This document shows, one piece after another, positions 33,793 to 44,930 of a stretch of DNA of 64,000 bases. Within the stretch, counting starts at the first letter, position 1. Each line of letters starts with the position of its first letter. The translations under genes and the position numbers were made by a program. The stretch lies in the NCBI RefSeq assembly GCF_048569485.1, contig NC_134354.1, positions 509,326,869 through 509,390,868 of the forward strand, written 5' to 3'. The DNA is from Anomaloglossus baeobatrachus (lineage: Eukaryota; Chordata; Amphibia; Anura; Aromobatidae). A model generated the notes under the pieces. That model had not been told where the DNA came from. It saw only the letters and a list, made by a program, of their open reading frames with translations, and searched no databases.

Positions 33793-34781
33793 TCTTTGTA
33801 GCGTTTGACTGTATGTAACCCTCCTTCATTTTTTTTTTGTGGTCCGCTAAAAAAAGAACAGAAGTCACATGCATGTAAAACGGACCGTATACAGAATGGA
33901 AAGGATGCTGTTGTCACACGGATGTGTATTGTTTAAAATAAATTAGCCCTATGGCCTTAGTCATGGTTGATGCAGGAAGTCCTCATCACAATGGCCTCCA
34001 ACGACAAATTGGAGTAGAGTAGTAGAGTTAGTCTGGAGTAGAAGTACTGTCCTGGTTTGTTTACTGCACAATGTGCATAGTGTTTACAAAAATTAGCCCT
34101 ATGGGCTGAGTCATGGTTGACGCAGGGGAGCAATGCAGCTTTGGACCTGGGGAGGGTGAGTAACAGCTTTTTTTTATTACTTTGCATTGGCTGAAGAACT
34201 TTATTCCTGAAAAATCCCTTTAAAGACAAAGGATTTTACAATTAGTAGTCATTATGTACTAAATGCAGCTGAAAAAAAATTCTATATACATTATGCTATT
34301 ATGTCTACTATTCAAATATTAAACAAATCATGGTTAAAATCTTTACTGCAGTGAAGCAGAATTCAGCTTTATATGCTACACGAGAGCATTTTGCCATGAT
34401 GTATTATTGATCACAAGTATCAAGAAGTAATATAAAATCTGTATGATATCATTTGCATTTATGAATTATGAATGCCAATTGATGAATGTTGAAAATTGCA
34501 TGTGTCTTACCCGTAACATATTTTTTAAGTAGCATCTAATTTAGGTAATGGTTGAACATTTTAGAACCCACCATTTCCCTAACAACCAATACTTCCCTAG
34601 CAACGAAGTAAGAGATCTGTTTCATTATTGTAAGCTCTGCATAACATTTCACTTTCTGAATATTGTGTATGGAGTTTATTGTGCCATTTGGACATTTGGA
34701 TATTTATATATATATGTATATATATATATATATATATATGTTTGTGTGTGTACAGTACAGTGCAATGTGTGGAAAAAATGC
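33793..34781. other. Intergenic DNA with dispersed repeat traces
   Basis: TTAGTCATGGTTGATGCAGG (33958) and TGAGTCATGGTTGACGCAGG (34108) form a short direct repeat. A TA run lies at 34700-34738. No gene seen. Confidence 0.4.
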
Positions 34782-36320
34782 TTTACAGAGGTTGGCCACT
34801 ACTTCAGCATTGATGGCCCATCCTTAGGATAAGTCATTGATGTCTGATATCATGAATGTCACCCCCGCTGATCAGCTGTTCTTGATAATGGGGGCGGTAG
34901 CAGGTGGCCAGAAGGGCTCTGTCCTGGAGTTGCTCTATCTTCTGATATCGACCACGGCCAGGTACTGCACATCCACATCCTATTGATTTGAATGGGAGGC
35001 AGAGGGGCAGTAACCGACCTTGGCCACTAACAGTTAACGGGGCAACTCCAAAACTGAGCATTTTCAGAAAAACAGCTGTTCTGCGGCGGTGCTGGGTGTT
35101 GGACTCCGGCCTAACAGACAATGATAATGTGACGCCTCTGGACTAGTCAGGGTGTCACAGAGAACTGCACTCCTTTCTCCTTCCATGATTCTGGGATCTT
35201 AACCTTTGTATTGCTCCATCAGCATTCAAATCCTAACCACACCTCACACCACACCCTGTCAGGCACACCAGTGGGTGGTCTAGCTGGAAAAGGGCCACCC
35301 GCCTAGGGGTCAGATAGACTGGTGGGAGGGACATAGTCAGTTGAGTGGTAGCTCTCAGAGAGTGAGGAGCTGAGGGAGTTGAAGCTCCCTGGGAGGCTTT
35401 GGCTAGTTCGCAGACGGTGGTCTGGGACCGGAGTAGTCGGAGACCTGGTCACAGAATATTGGAGAAGGGTGCCCAGACTTAGTTTTGGAGAACGGTTGGC
35501 ACCGGAAAATCTAGTAACCGGACTGGTACTAAGCATGGCGGGGTACTGGACCCTATATTGGGGAGTAAGTTCACGCAACCTCCTAATTAACCTGTGGAGG
35601 ATAGTCTCTTTATCAACTTTCCCCAAGAGCTCAGAGATCGAAGGCACCAACACAATGAGGGGGATAGGGCTTTCCAGCTTATGCGGCCCACTGAGATCCC
35701 AAGTGTCAGCCATCGAGAGCACAGCTCCTCTAACTAATTGTAAGGAGCGGGACCCCGAAAGCTTTAGGCCAAGGGGTCACTCAGAAACATCTAAATATAG
35801 TGCATGGAGGCAGGTCCAGAACCGTCAGCAATACCAACGGGGACGGATTCCCAGACGAACTCCCCTGAGTGGCAGCGGCAGCCAGAGACTTGGTTTACTC
35901 CTCTGTCAGAGTTTGCTTAATGCCCGCACCAACACCCACACGACCTGAGTGAGTACGCTGATTTCCCTGAATCTCCCCGCCTGGCCTACACCACGTTTAC
36001 CTACATCTCCACCATCCAGAGTCCCGGGGCCTACCCTACCCGTGGAGGTAACATCATCTGGCTGGCCCGCTCCATCTCCCCCGGGTACTCCCATCGGCAG
36101 CAGCGGTACGCCCTTTACCACGAAGCACGTGTGGCGTCACAAACACTAATTCCCCTGTAAATAGCCCCTTTTATTTTCGAGTGTTCGCAAGCCCCCGGGT
36201 CCGGAGACCCTCGAACCACAGTAACCCCGCATCCAAGCAGTCCGACTACTGCAGGGGCGGTACAATAACCCATCCTAAAGATAGGTCATGAATGTAAAAG
36301 TAGTGGCAAACCTCTTTAAA
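34782..36320. mobile_element. Palindromic MITE split by a solo LTR
   Basis: AGAGGTTGGCCACTACTTCA, then GGCCCATCCTTAGGATAAGT at the left pair in inverted sense with ACCCATCCTAAAGATAGGTC and AGTAGTGGCAAACCTCTTTA at the right. The LTR at 35128-36264 sits near the right end. Without it the MITE is about 400 bp. Confidence 0.65.
35128..36264 (+). mobile_element. Solo LTR
   Basis: Starts TGTGACGCCTCTGGACTAGT and ends GGGGCGGTACA. ATAA flanks both ends (35124-35127 and 36265-36268). 1137 bp. PBS-like TGGCGTCACAAAC lies at 36132-36144. Its end matches the LTR at 13720 (GGGCGGTACA), which defines a second subgroup. Fossil. Confidence 0.88.
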
Positions 36321-36384
36321 TAAAAATGTTTTAAAGAATAGAGGTGTTAAGAGTTAATAAATATTAAATCAGTATTTGGTGTGA

Positions 36385-37700
36385 TCACTAGTGATGAGTG
36401 TGCATGCTTGGCAGAGCTCATTATTCGATCAAGCATTAGGGTGCTCAATCGAGTAACGAGCAGTGAAGCAGCTTCTTTTACTGATTGGAACCACCCACTG
36501 AAGCTGGAGATTTTCCCCAGCTGAGTGCAAGAACACCTCCCTCAGCTGGTCTTATAGAGCAGAAGAACTCCGGGGTTAGTTCTCTATCTCTCTCTCTCTT
36601 TCTCATTCTAGCTCTTATATATGGCTGTCTCTGCTCTGCTCTGATCTGTACCATCTCTTTCAGATGTAGCAGAGCTGAAGTCAGAGATGCTACATGTACC
36701 TCTGCTCTGCAACATCTAACCATCTGCTTTACTACATTTGACCATCTTAGCTCTGCTAATCTTAGCGAGATGGCGAGATGTAGTAGAGCAGAGACAGAAG
36801 TAGTGTCTTTGACCGTCCCACCTCTGCTACATCTGAATAAGACTGTCAGATATAGTAGAGCAGAGATGGTCAGATACTCTACATCTGTCTCTGCTCTGTT
36901 CCATCTGACTCTCTCACTGAGATGTAGCAGTGCTGGGATACTCAGAGACACTAAAGCAGATGTGGCAGGGCAGGTTGACTGGGTAGAGTAGCAGGGCAGA
37001 GTAGAGGGCAGAGTAGCAGGATAGAGTGACAGGACAAAGTGGAAGGGCAGTGTGAAAAGCCAGCATGGCAGGGCAAAGTGGAGGGTAGAGTAGAGTGGCA
37101 GGGAAGAGTGTCAGGGAGAAGTGACAGGACAGGGTGGCAAGGCAGAGTAGAGTGACAGGGCAGAGTGAAAGTACAAAGTGGCAGGTAAGAGGGCAGAGTG
37201 GCAGTGAAGACTGGCAGGACAGAGTACAGTGACAGGGCAGAGTGGCATGGCAGGTCAGAGTGACAGGGCAGTGTTAGTAAATAAACACAAACACCAAAAA
37301 AATACTTTACTTGAAATAAATACAAAAAACACCCTCTTTCACCAGTTTATTATCCCCAAAAAGACCCAAGTCCGACATAATCCACATGAGGTCCCACTAT
37401 GATTCCAGCTCTGCTACATCTGAACTGACAGCGAGCAGCCATAGAACATGACATCTCGCTGTGGACTTCAGGCAGAGACTGAGCCCCAGCGATCAGTGGT
37501 GACATCACTCAAGCTAGTTGCGGCCACAGCTAGAGGTTCACACTGTCCCCCACCTGTGTCTGCAGATAACCTGACCTCAGGGAACCTCAATGAACTCAGT
37601 GACCTCAGCTCAGGTGAGGTCATTAAGTTCACAGACCTGCATCTCATGGAAGAAAACTGTGGGGTTTTTGCCAAAAGATGTATCAGGTGTGGAAATTGTT
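36385..37700. mobile_element. hAT-derived non-autonomous element
   Basis: CACTAGTGATGAGTGTGCAT opens it with the family terminus. TTCACCAGTTTATTATCCCC and AAGTCCGACATAATCC (37339-37385) match 13555-13605. The right end is not clear. Confidence 0.5.
36600..37275. repeat. AGAGCAGAG / GGCAGAGTGGCA minisatellite
   Basis: Two connected degenerate arrays: TAGAGCAGAGATGGTCAGAT-like units (about 36640-36900, both orientations) and GGCAGAGTAGAG-like units of 10-15 bp (36960-37275). Frames over them are low complexity. Confidence 0.75.
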
Positions 37701-38604
37701 TTCCTCATTGAAAATTGACAAATATTTTTTGTACATGGTCTGCAGTATGAAAATAAGTTGTGGATGTTCAGCCTCAAGAACACAACAAATTAAGTCTCTG
37801 CATCAACACATCAAGTGACATCACCATTCACATTTAAAAAACAAACTGACCAGCAGTATTAGCAAGGTTCAAGTTATCCTCCCCCTAATTCTCCTTGTGT
37901 TCATCTTTTTGGTAGCCATGCGGCAACCTCAAGTAGTGCCTAGTCATTGTCATCATCATTATCATCATCATCCTTTGCTTTCCATACACTTCCCCAATTA
38001 CATAAATAGTTGTCCATAAGTGCAGCCAAGAAACATGTGTCCAGTCGTCCATTTGTGTGGAAACTCAACTCCCACATGTCCTAGATTCCCACAGTTGCTG
38101 CCAAATAAGCAACAGAATGAGCATTCTGTGAACTTTAAAGTCTGCTGCATTTTTAACTTGAAAAATCTTTTTCAAAATCCCATCCACATGTAGATTGTGC
38201 AGCAGCTCTTCTGCATATACAGCGCCCTAAATGTTATTGGAACATACAGTATATCTGTGTGGGAATAAGAGAAGCTAGTATTAAGGGGAACAATATGATA
38301 AAGATAGCAAGATAGCACAAAAGAAGTATAAATCAAGGAACAAAAAGTACATTACAAAAGTAAATCTGTGCAGGAAGAGACACAGTGATTTACTGGTAAA
38401 AGATGATGCATGTAGCTACCAAAATAGTTAGTTAATGTTTCTAAAATTTCACCCTTCATAATTTACCATATTTATGCATAAATGTGATTTAAAACTACAT
38501 CAAATTCTCATACAGGTCCTAAAAGAAGAGCGCCAAATCAAAAATGAGTGAAATTATTAGTCTGTGTCACTTTTAAAATTAGGAACATAATCCAATATCA
38601 CGTC
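37701..38604. other. Non-coding DNA
   Basis: It includes a short ATCATCATTATCATCATC tract near 37950. No gene or defined element recognised. Confidence 0.4.
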
Positions 38605-39079
38605 TATAAATGGCAAAAGTTTGTGAACCTGTGTTTTCACTAGTTGTTGTGACTCCATTTTACAGCAGTTAATGTATCTATACATTTCCAGTAATTGTTC
38701 ATTAGCTTTGCTCATCGGGTTGGAGGAATTTTAGTCCATTCCTTGCTACAAAACAGCTTAAACTCTGTTATGTTGGTGCATGTTCTCCCATGAACTATTA
38801 GCGTTAGGTCTAGAGATGAGCGAGCTCTAAAGGCTCGAGTTTGCTTTTTGTTCGTCGAACGGAGGCCGCGTTCGAGTTCTGCTCGACGAACCGTTCGACA
38901 AACCTCTCAAACCCCATTGAAAACAATGAGAAGGAAACACAAACACATAAAAACACATAGAAAACACCTTCAAAGGTGTCCAAAAAGTGACAAACAACTC
39001 CCAAGACACCACAAACACATGGGAAAGTGACAAAGACATATACTCATGCGAAAAAAAAACAGCTGGACGAGGAAAAAGA

Positions 39080-39545
39080 GGAGTAGACACAGATATAGGC
39101 ATGTCATGCCCTTCTAAAATCATGTAAAACACAGCAAGGGGACTCCAAGCAGAGTCTCCCTTTTTTCCAAAAATTGGGCCACACAGACACCACTTCAGTG
39201 GCATCACTTGTGCCCCAGTTGCAATCTTGACAGGTAGATTTGCATCAAGCACAGTCAAAAATACGCCAGCCTTAACTGTCCCCTGGATGACACCAGGATA
39301 GGTAGCAAAGTCCTTGCTGATCCATGACTTGTTCATCTTGGCTCATTTTTGAAAACACAGCAAGGGGACTCCAAGAAGAGTCTCCCTTTTTTCCAAAAAT
39401 TGGGCCCCACAGACACCACTTCAGTGGCATCACTTGTGCCCCAGTTGAAAACTTGACAGGTAGATTTGCATCAAGTACAGTCAAAAATACACCAGCCTTT
39501 ACTCTCCCTAGGATGAATCAGGGGTAGTAAAGTCCTTGCTGATCC
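39080..39545. repeat. Direct repeat inside the hAT element
   Basis: Two copies of about 190-210 bp begin AACACAGCAAGGGGACTCCA (39128 and 39354). Both continue with CCAAAAATTGGGCC and TTCAGTGGCATCACTTGTGC to TCAAAAATAC(G/A)CCAGCC. It lies after the transposase C-terminus. Confidence 0.85.
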
Positions 39546-40928
39546 ATGACTTGTTCATCTTGATGAACGTTAGTCTGTCCACATTGTCACTGGACAGACG
39601 CGTGTGCTTATTTGTCAGCACACACCCAGCAGCACTGAAGACACGTTCAGAGACAACGCTGGCTGCAGACACGACAAGATCTCCAAGGCGTAAGTGGTGA
39701 GCTCAGGCCATTTTTTAAGATTTGAAGCCCAAAATGAGCAAGGCTCCAGTTTCAAAGTCATGGCATCGATGTTCATTTGGAGATACTCCTGTATCATCCT
39801 CTCCAGCGGTTGACTATGTGTCAGACTTCTTGTCTCTTGTGGCCTTGCATTGGATGGTCTAAAAAAATTATGAAACGATTCCATAAAATTGCTGTTAACA
39901 CCACCAGATAAGGTGTTGCTGGTACGGTTTGACTGATAATGATGAGACAGTCCCATGCTTGCCAAGTTACAACTGGTAGACTCACTCCATGCACCACTGG
40001 TGTTTGGTGGAAAAGCCGAGCTAAGATTGAGTAACAGCTTCTGCTGATACTCCTGCATACGTGTGTCCCTTTCTATGGCTGGAATTATTTCGCCAAATTT
40101 GGACTTGTACCGGGGTTCTAATAGTGTGGCAACCCAGTAGTCATCATCACTTCTAAGTCAGACATACCGAGAGTCATGTTGTAGGTAGTGCAGCAAGAAG
40201 GCGCTCATGTGTCTTGCGCATCCATGCAGACCAAGTCCTCGCTGTGTTTGTGGCGGTGAGGTGAGAACCGTGCTTTCTTCCTCTGGCATCTCCCCCCAAC
40301 CTCGTTCAACCAAAATTTTACCAAGGTCTCCTTCATCTGCTGAGTCTTCCATGGCCATCAAGAGTTCGTCCTCCATTTCTTCCTGGTCTCCTGAACCTTC
40401 CTCAACATTTTGGCTGCTACCATGCTCCCTTGTTAATCCCTCTCCCCAACTGTCCCATGTCTGCCGTCTTGGTGATGCTGAACGTCTGGACCTTGTAGAT
40501 GTTGGTATCCCTTGCGCATATGAATCCTCCTGTACTTCCTCCCCTTCCTCTTGTCCCACCCCCTGACTCCGAATAGTGTTTAGTGTGTGCTCCAGCATGT
40601 AAATGACTGGAATTGTCATGCTGATAATGGCATTGTCAGTGCTAAACATATTCGTCGCCATGTCGAAACTCTGCAGAAGGGTGCATAGGTCCTTGAACTG
40701 AGACAACTCCAGCAACGTGATCTGCCCCACCTCTGCATCTCGTTGGCCTAGGCTATACGTCATAACGTATTGCACCAGGGCTCGGCGGTGCTGCCACAGT
40801 CGCTGCAACATGTGGAGAGTCGAATTCCACCGTGTCGCCACATCACATTTAAGGCGGTGAACCGGCAGGTCGAAAGACTTCTAGAGCGATGCAAGTCAGT
40901 CAGCTGCGCCGGTTGAACGGCGGAAGTG

Positions 40929-41406
40929 TATAATAAAATTCACCGCACTCTCCAATAATTTTTCATGCAGTTAGTGAGATTTATTCGAGAAATAAAGACG
41001 GTGGACAGTAGAAGGCAAGAGGATAAGCGACAATGACGTTTCGACCTGTGAGGTCTTTATCAGAAAATCGCTTTAAGCAATGTGGTCTGGGCGCTCCCGC
41101 GCCTGTGTCCCTGCTGGTCCGACACACTGACGGACCAGCAGGGACACAGGCGCGGGAGCACCCAGACCACATTGCTTAAAGCGATTTTCTGATAAAGACC
41201 TCACAGGTCGAAACGTCATTGTCGCTTATCCTCTTGCCTTCTACTGTCCACCGTCTTTATTTCTCGAATAAATCTCACTTACTGCATGAAAAATTATTGG
41301 AGAGTGCAGTGAACTTTATTATACATTACCTGGGAATTCATATCCCATCTACCAGCACCTCTCAATGCAAACGGCTGTGTGCACACCAATATTCAAATTC
41401 TAATAC
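40929..41406. mobile_element. Palindromic Penelope-like insertion
   Basis: A 14-bp target duplication, GAACGGCGGAAGTG, flanks it (40915-40928 and 41407-41420). Arms 40929-41121 and 41131-41323 are almost perfect inverted repeats around a 9-base centre. A unique tail follows (41325-41406). Each arm carries CTGATAAAGACC...GGTCGAAACGTC, which resembles the hammerhead ribozyme core that Penelope-like elements carry in their terminal repeats; inverted terminal repeats and variable target duplications are also usual in them. No reverse transcriptase is present. The class is inferred from structure and motif, and a different foldback element is possible. Confidence 0.55.
41189..41216 (+). ncRNA. Hammerhead-ribozyme-like motif
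   Basis: CTGATAA, stem GACCT-CACA-AGGTC (with overlap), then CGAAAC. Hammerheads need CUGAUGA and GAAA flanking stem II. Here the G8 position is A, and G8 is catalytic, so this copy is probably inactive. The mirror copy lies on the minus strand at about 41036-41064. Confidence 0.45.
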
Positions 41407-43734
41407 GAACGGCGGAAGTGAGCAGAGAGTGACCGTGCCCTGTGCAGAAGCCCATCTAGGCCGGGATAGTGGGTTAAAAATTGCTGGACAACAAGGTTCA
41501 ACACGTGAGCCATACAAGGCACGTGTGTCACCTTGCCCAGGTGAAGGGCCGCACCCAGGTTTTCAGCATTGTCTCACACGGCCTTCCCAGGCTGAAGGTT
41601 GAGTGGAGACAACCATTTACGGAACTCGGACCGCAGAGCTGTCCACAACTCCTCAGCTGTGTGACTCTTATTTCCCAGACATTTCAACGTAAAGACCGCC
41701 TGATGCCGTTGAGCTCTGCTGCCAGCATAGTAAGGAGGTGTGCGCAGTTACAACGCGGGTGGCGTGACCAGGCAGGCTTGGGGCGGAGGTGGAGGACCCA
41801 GATGAGGTTGAGGAGGCAGAAGCAGTGGAGGAACTTCTACATAAAGAGGATTGATGCACAAGTCGTGGGGACGGCAAGACTTGTTCAGCAGACCCTTCTC
41901 CATCTCTCACCATAGTTACCCAGTGCCCAGTCAGCAACATGTAATGCCCCTGTCCATGCTTACTGGTCCAAGTATCAGTTGAAATGCACCCTGTCACACA
42001 GAGAGTTTCTCAAGGAAGCGGTAATGTTGTGTGCGACATGCTGGTATAGCGCAGGCACACCTTTCTTGGAGAAGTAGTGGCGACTGGGCATCTGGTACTG
42101 GGGCACTGCGACTGACATAAGGTTTCGAAAATCCTCTGTGTCCACCAGGCGGAATGGCAGCATTTCGGTAGCCAAGAGCTTACAGAGGGTGAAAGTCAAC
42201 CTCTTAGCTTTGTCATGGCTCGGAGGAAATGGCCTTTTATTTGTCCACATCTGAGGGGCCGAGAACTGGCTGCTGTGTGGAGACGGTGTTGAGTAGGGTG
42301 TCCCTGGAAAACTGCAGGTCTGTGGGGAAAGTGCAGGCGGAGACATGATGTTGCCTTCATCCAAACTTGGTGCTCTTGATGTCTGATAGAGCTCTACACC
42401 AGCACTTGTTTCCCCTTCCAAAACAACTGATGACCTGCCAAGCAAACTGCCTGTTGCGGTTAAAGAGGTGTAAGGTGTGCGTGGAAAAACATGTGTGACA
42501 GCTGTCTCCACAGTCATAGAGGAAGAACAGCGCGCGGATGCATTTGAAGGGGCAGACGGTGGTTGGCTCGCTCCTCTATGCCGCATTGAAGCACAGTGAG
42601 CTTCCCACTGGGACTTATGCTTGTTATTCATGTGACGATTCATGGAAGAAGTTGTCAAACTAGTGACCTTTTGGCCTCTACTTATAGATTGGCGACAAAT
42701 GTTACATATCACATGATATGGGAGATCCTTTGCGAGGTCAAAAAAGGACCAGGCTAGGCAACACTTAGAGCCCATGCGACCTGCAGAGCCACCCCGACTT
42801 GTGCTCAGAGGCAGAGTTGTGGCTAAGGATGCAGTTGTTGACGTGCTTCCAGTACTCCGACTCTATCCAGGAAGGCGCAAGGTAACTTCGTCATCAGTTG
42901 CATTCTCCTCCACCGCCTCTGCTGACCTCCTCGAGTGCCTGACTGTGGGTTGACAGTAAGTGGGATCTAGAACTTCATCATCAAGCGTTGTGTTTGCACT
43001 CCCCTTGCCCTCAGACCTAACCTCTTCCTGCCCTGACTGAATAGTTAAGTTGTCATCCCAATCAGGTATCTGCGTCTCATCGTCATCAGTATGTTCTTCA
43101 TTGTCTCCACCAACAGGTGTTACAGTTTTGGGAATAAGGGTCAACATTATACTCAGAAACTTGGTCATCAGGGCCTGAATCAGACTCACAAAGCTTCTGG
43201 GCATCACTGTAGACCATTTCCAGGTCTGTACGCACTGTAGCTTGGGAGCAGACCTCTGATTTCCAGGCTATAGTGTGACTGAACAGCTCTGCAGACTCAG
43301 CCATCTCTGTTACACCATACTCTGCATAGCGGGTGGAGACTTGAGAGCTGGGAGAAAGCAAGTTCGATTGGGGTGACAACTCAGAGGACTGTTGTTTTTT
43401 GGATTTTGAAGTTGAGGTGGAGGAGAGGCCACTTGTTGGAGCACTTGCGATCCATTCAAACATGTTCTTTTTTGGTGCATCATCTACCTTTGTTAGAGTT
43501 GTTCGGTTCCATAAAAAAGGGAGCACATCAGATTGGCCACGGAAAGTAGTAGACATCTTACTTTTGCTGGAAGATGGCCTTTCTTCAGCAGATGTTAATG
43601 TAGCTTTCCCACCTTCCCCACGGATACAAACTTTTTCTCCTTTTCCAACACGCCTGTTCCCCTTTCCACCAGCATCTGTCCTTTTGCCACTCATTTTGTT
43701 AGCAACAAGATTGGACACTTAAAATGTGGTAGCA

Positions 43735-44930
43735 AAAATGGAGAGATGGTGTAGATTGCAGAGGTGGTCTAGCTTTATTGACAGCTGAAGAACCAACACT
43801 GAGTATCCCGATCAATTTTAGTATGCCCCTAACAGTGGCAGCACAGTTTGCAATTAGAATTGCATAGTAAAAATGGACAGGTGTGTAGCATGCACAGGTG
43901 CTGTGGGTCAGTGGACAGCAAAGGAACACTAACTTAGTATTCCAGACACTTTTAGGATGCCACAAAAAGTGTCAGCTCTTTGGGGAAATAAAATAGCGTT
44001 GCAAAAAATGGCCAGGTGGGTAGAATGCATGGATGCTGTGGGTAAGTGAACAGCAAAGGAACACTAACTTAGTATTCCAGACACTTTTAGGATGCCACAA
44101 AAAGTGTCTGCTCTTTGGGAAAATAAAATAGCGTGGCAAAAAATGGGCAGGTGGGTAGAATGCACGGGTGCTGTGGGTCAGTGGACAGCAAAGGAACACT
44201 AACTTAGTATTCCAGACACTTTTAGGATGCCACAATAAGTGTCAGCTCTTTGGGGAAATAAAATAGCTTGGCAAAAAATGGGCAGGTGGGTAGAATACAC
44301 GGGTGCTGTGGGTCAGTGGACAGCAAAGGAACACTAACTTAGTATTCCAGACACTTTTAGGATGCCACAAAAAGTGTCAGCTCTTTGGGGAAATAAATTA
44401 GCCTGGCAAAAAATGGGCAGGTGGGTAGAATGCACGGGTGCTGTGGGTCAGTGGACAGTAAAGGAACACTAATTTAGTACTCCAGACACTTTTAGGATGC
44501 CACAATAAGTGTCAGATCTTTGGGGAAATAAAATAGCCTAGCAAAAAATGGGCAGGTGGGTAGAATGCACGGGTGCTGTGGGTCAGTGGACAGCAAAGGA
44601 ACACTAACTTAGTATTCCAGACACTTTTGGATGCCACAAAAAGTGTCAGCTATTTGGGGAAATAAAATAGCCTGGCAAAAAATGGGCAGGTGGGTAGAAT
44701 GCATGGGTGCTGTGGCTCAGTGGACAGAAAAGGAACACTTAGTATTCCAGACACTTTTAGGATGCCACAAAAAGTGTCAGCTCTTTGGGGAAATAAAATA
44801 GCCTGGCAAAAAATGGCCAGGTGGATAGAATGCACTGGTGCTGTAGGTAGCAGGACAGCAAAGCCCAGCACAGCATTTGCACAGACCTGCGTAGCAGCTA
44901 TGGCTATGAACGCCTTTAAATTAGCCCTGA
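43735..44930. repeat. 135-bp tandem array in hAT subterminal DNA, about 9 units
   Basis: GGAACACTAACTTAGTATTC recurs at about 43923, 44058, 44193 and 44328, exactly 135 bases apart, and continues to about 44750. Each unit also has GATGCCACAAAAAGTGTCAG and GGGTAGAATGCACGGGTGCT. Frames of 60-90 residues here (for example 44235-43972, minus) follow the repeat. Confidence 0.92.

Larger units (their letters stand above)
39560..43718 (-). pseudogene. hAT (ZBED-like) transposase, broken
   Basis: Read leftwards. An N-terminal low-complexity acidic region (43718-42863) falls in two frames, with one frameshift near 43120 and an in-frame stop near 42861. The BED finger follows in 42775-41975: CNIC (Cys24, Cys27) and HMNNKH (His48, His53). 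The hAT catalytic region starts with STDTWTSKHGQGHYM (41997-41668, another frame), whose Asp is the first catalytic residue. After the Penelope-like insertion comes ATRWNSTLHMLQRLWQHRRA, a conserved hAT motif (40841-40158). The C-terminus (40058-39615) carries SFWASNLKKWPELTTYALEI, the start of the hAT dimerisation domain. A frameshift near 39668 displaces the SERVFSAAG part, visible in another frame up to about 39560. At least four breaks plus the insertion. It is a transposon gene, not a host ZBED gene, because it lies between hAT ends with an 8-bp duplication. Confidence 0.85.

Noticed and set aside
43098-43718. Possible host ZBED-type gene on the minus strand
   Set aside because: The coding region sits between hAT inverted termini with an 8-bp target duplication and is broken, so it is a transposon relic.
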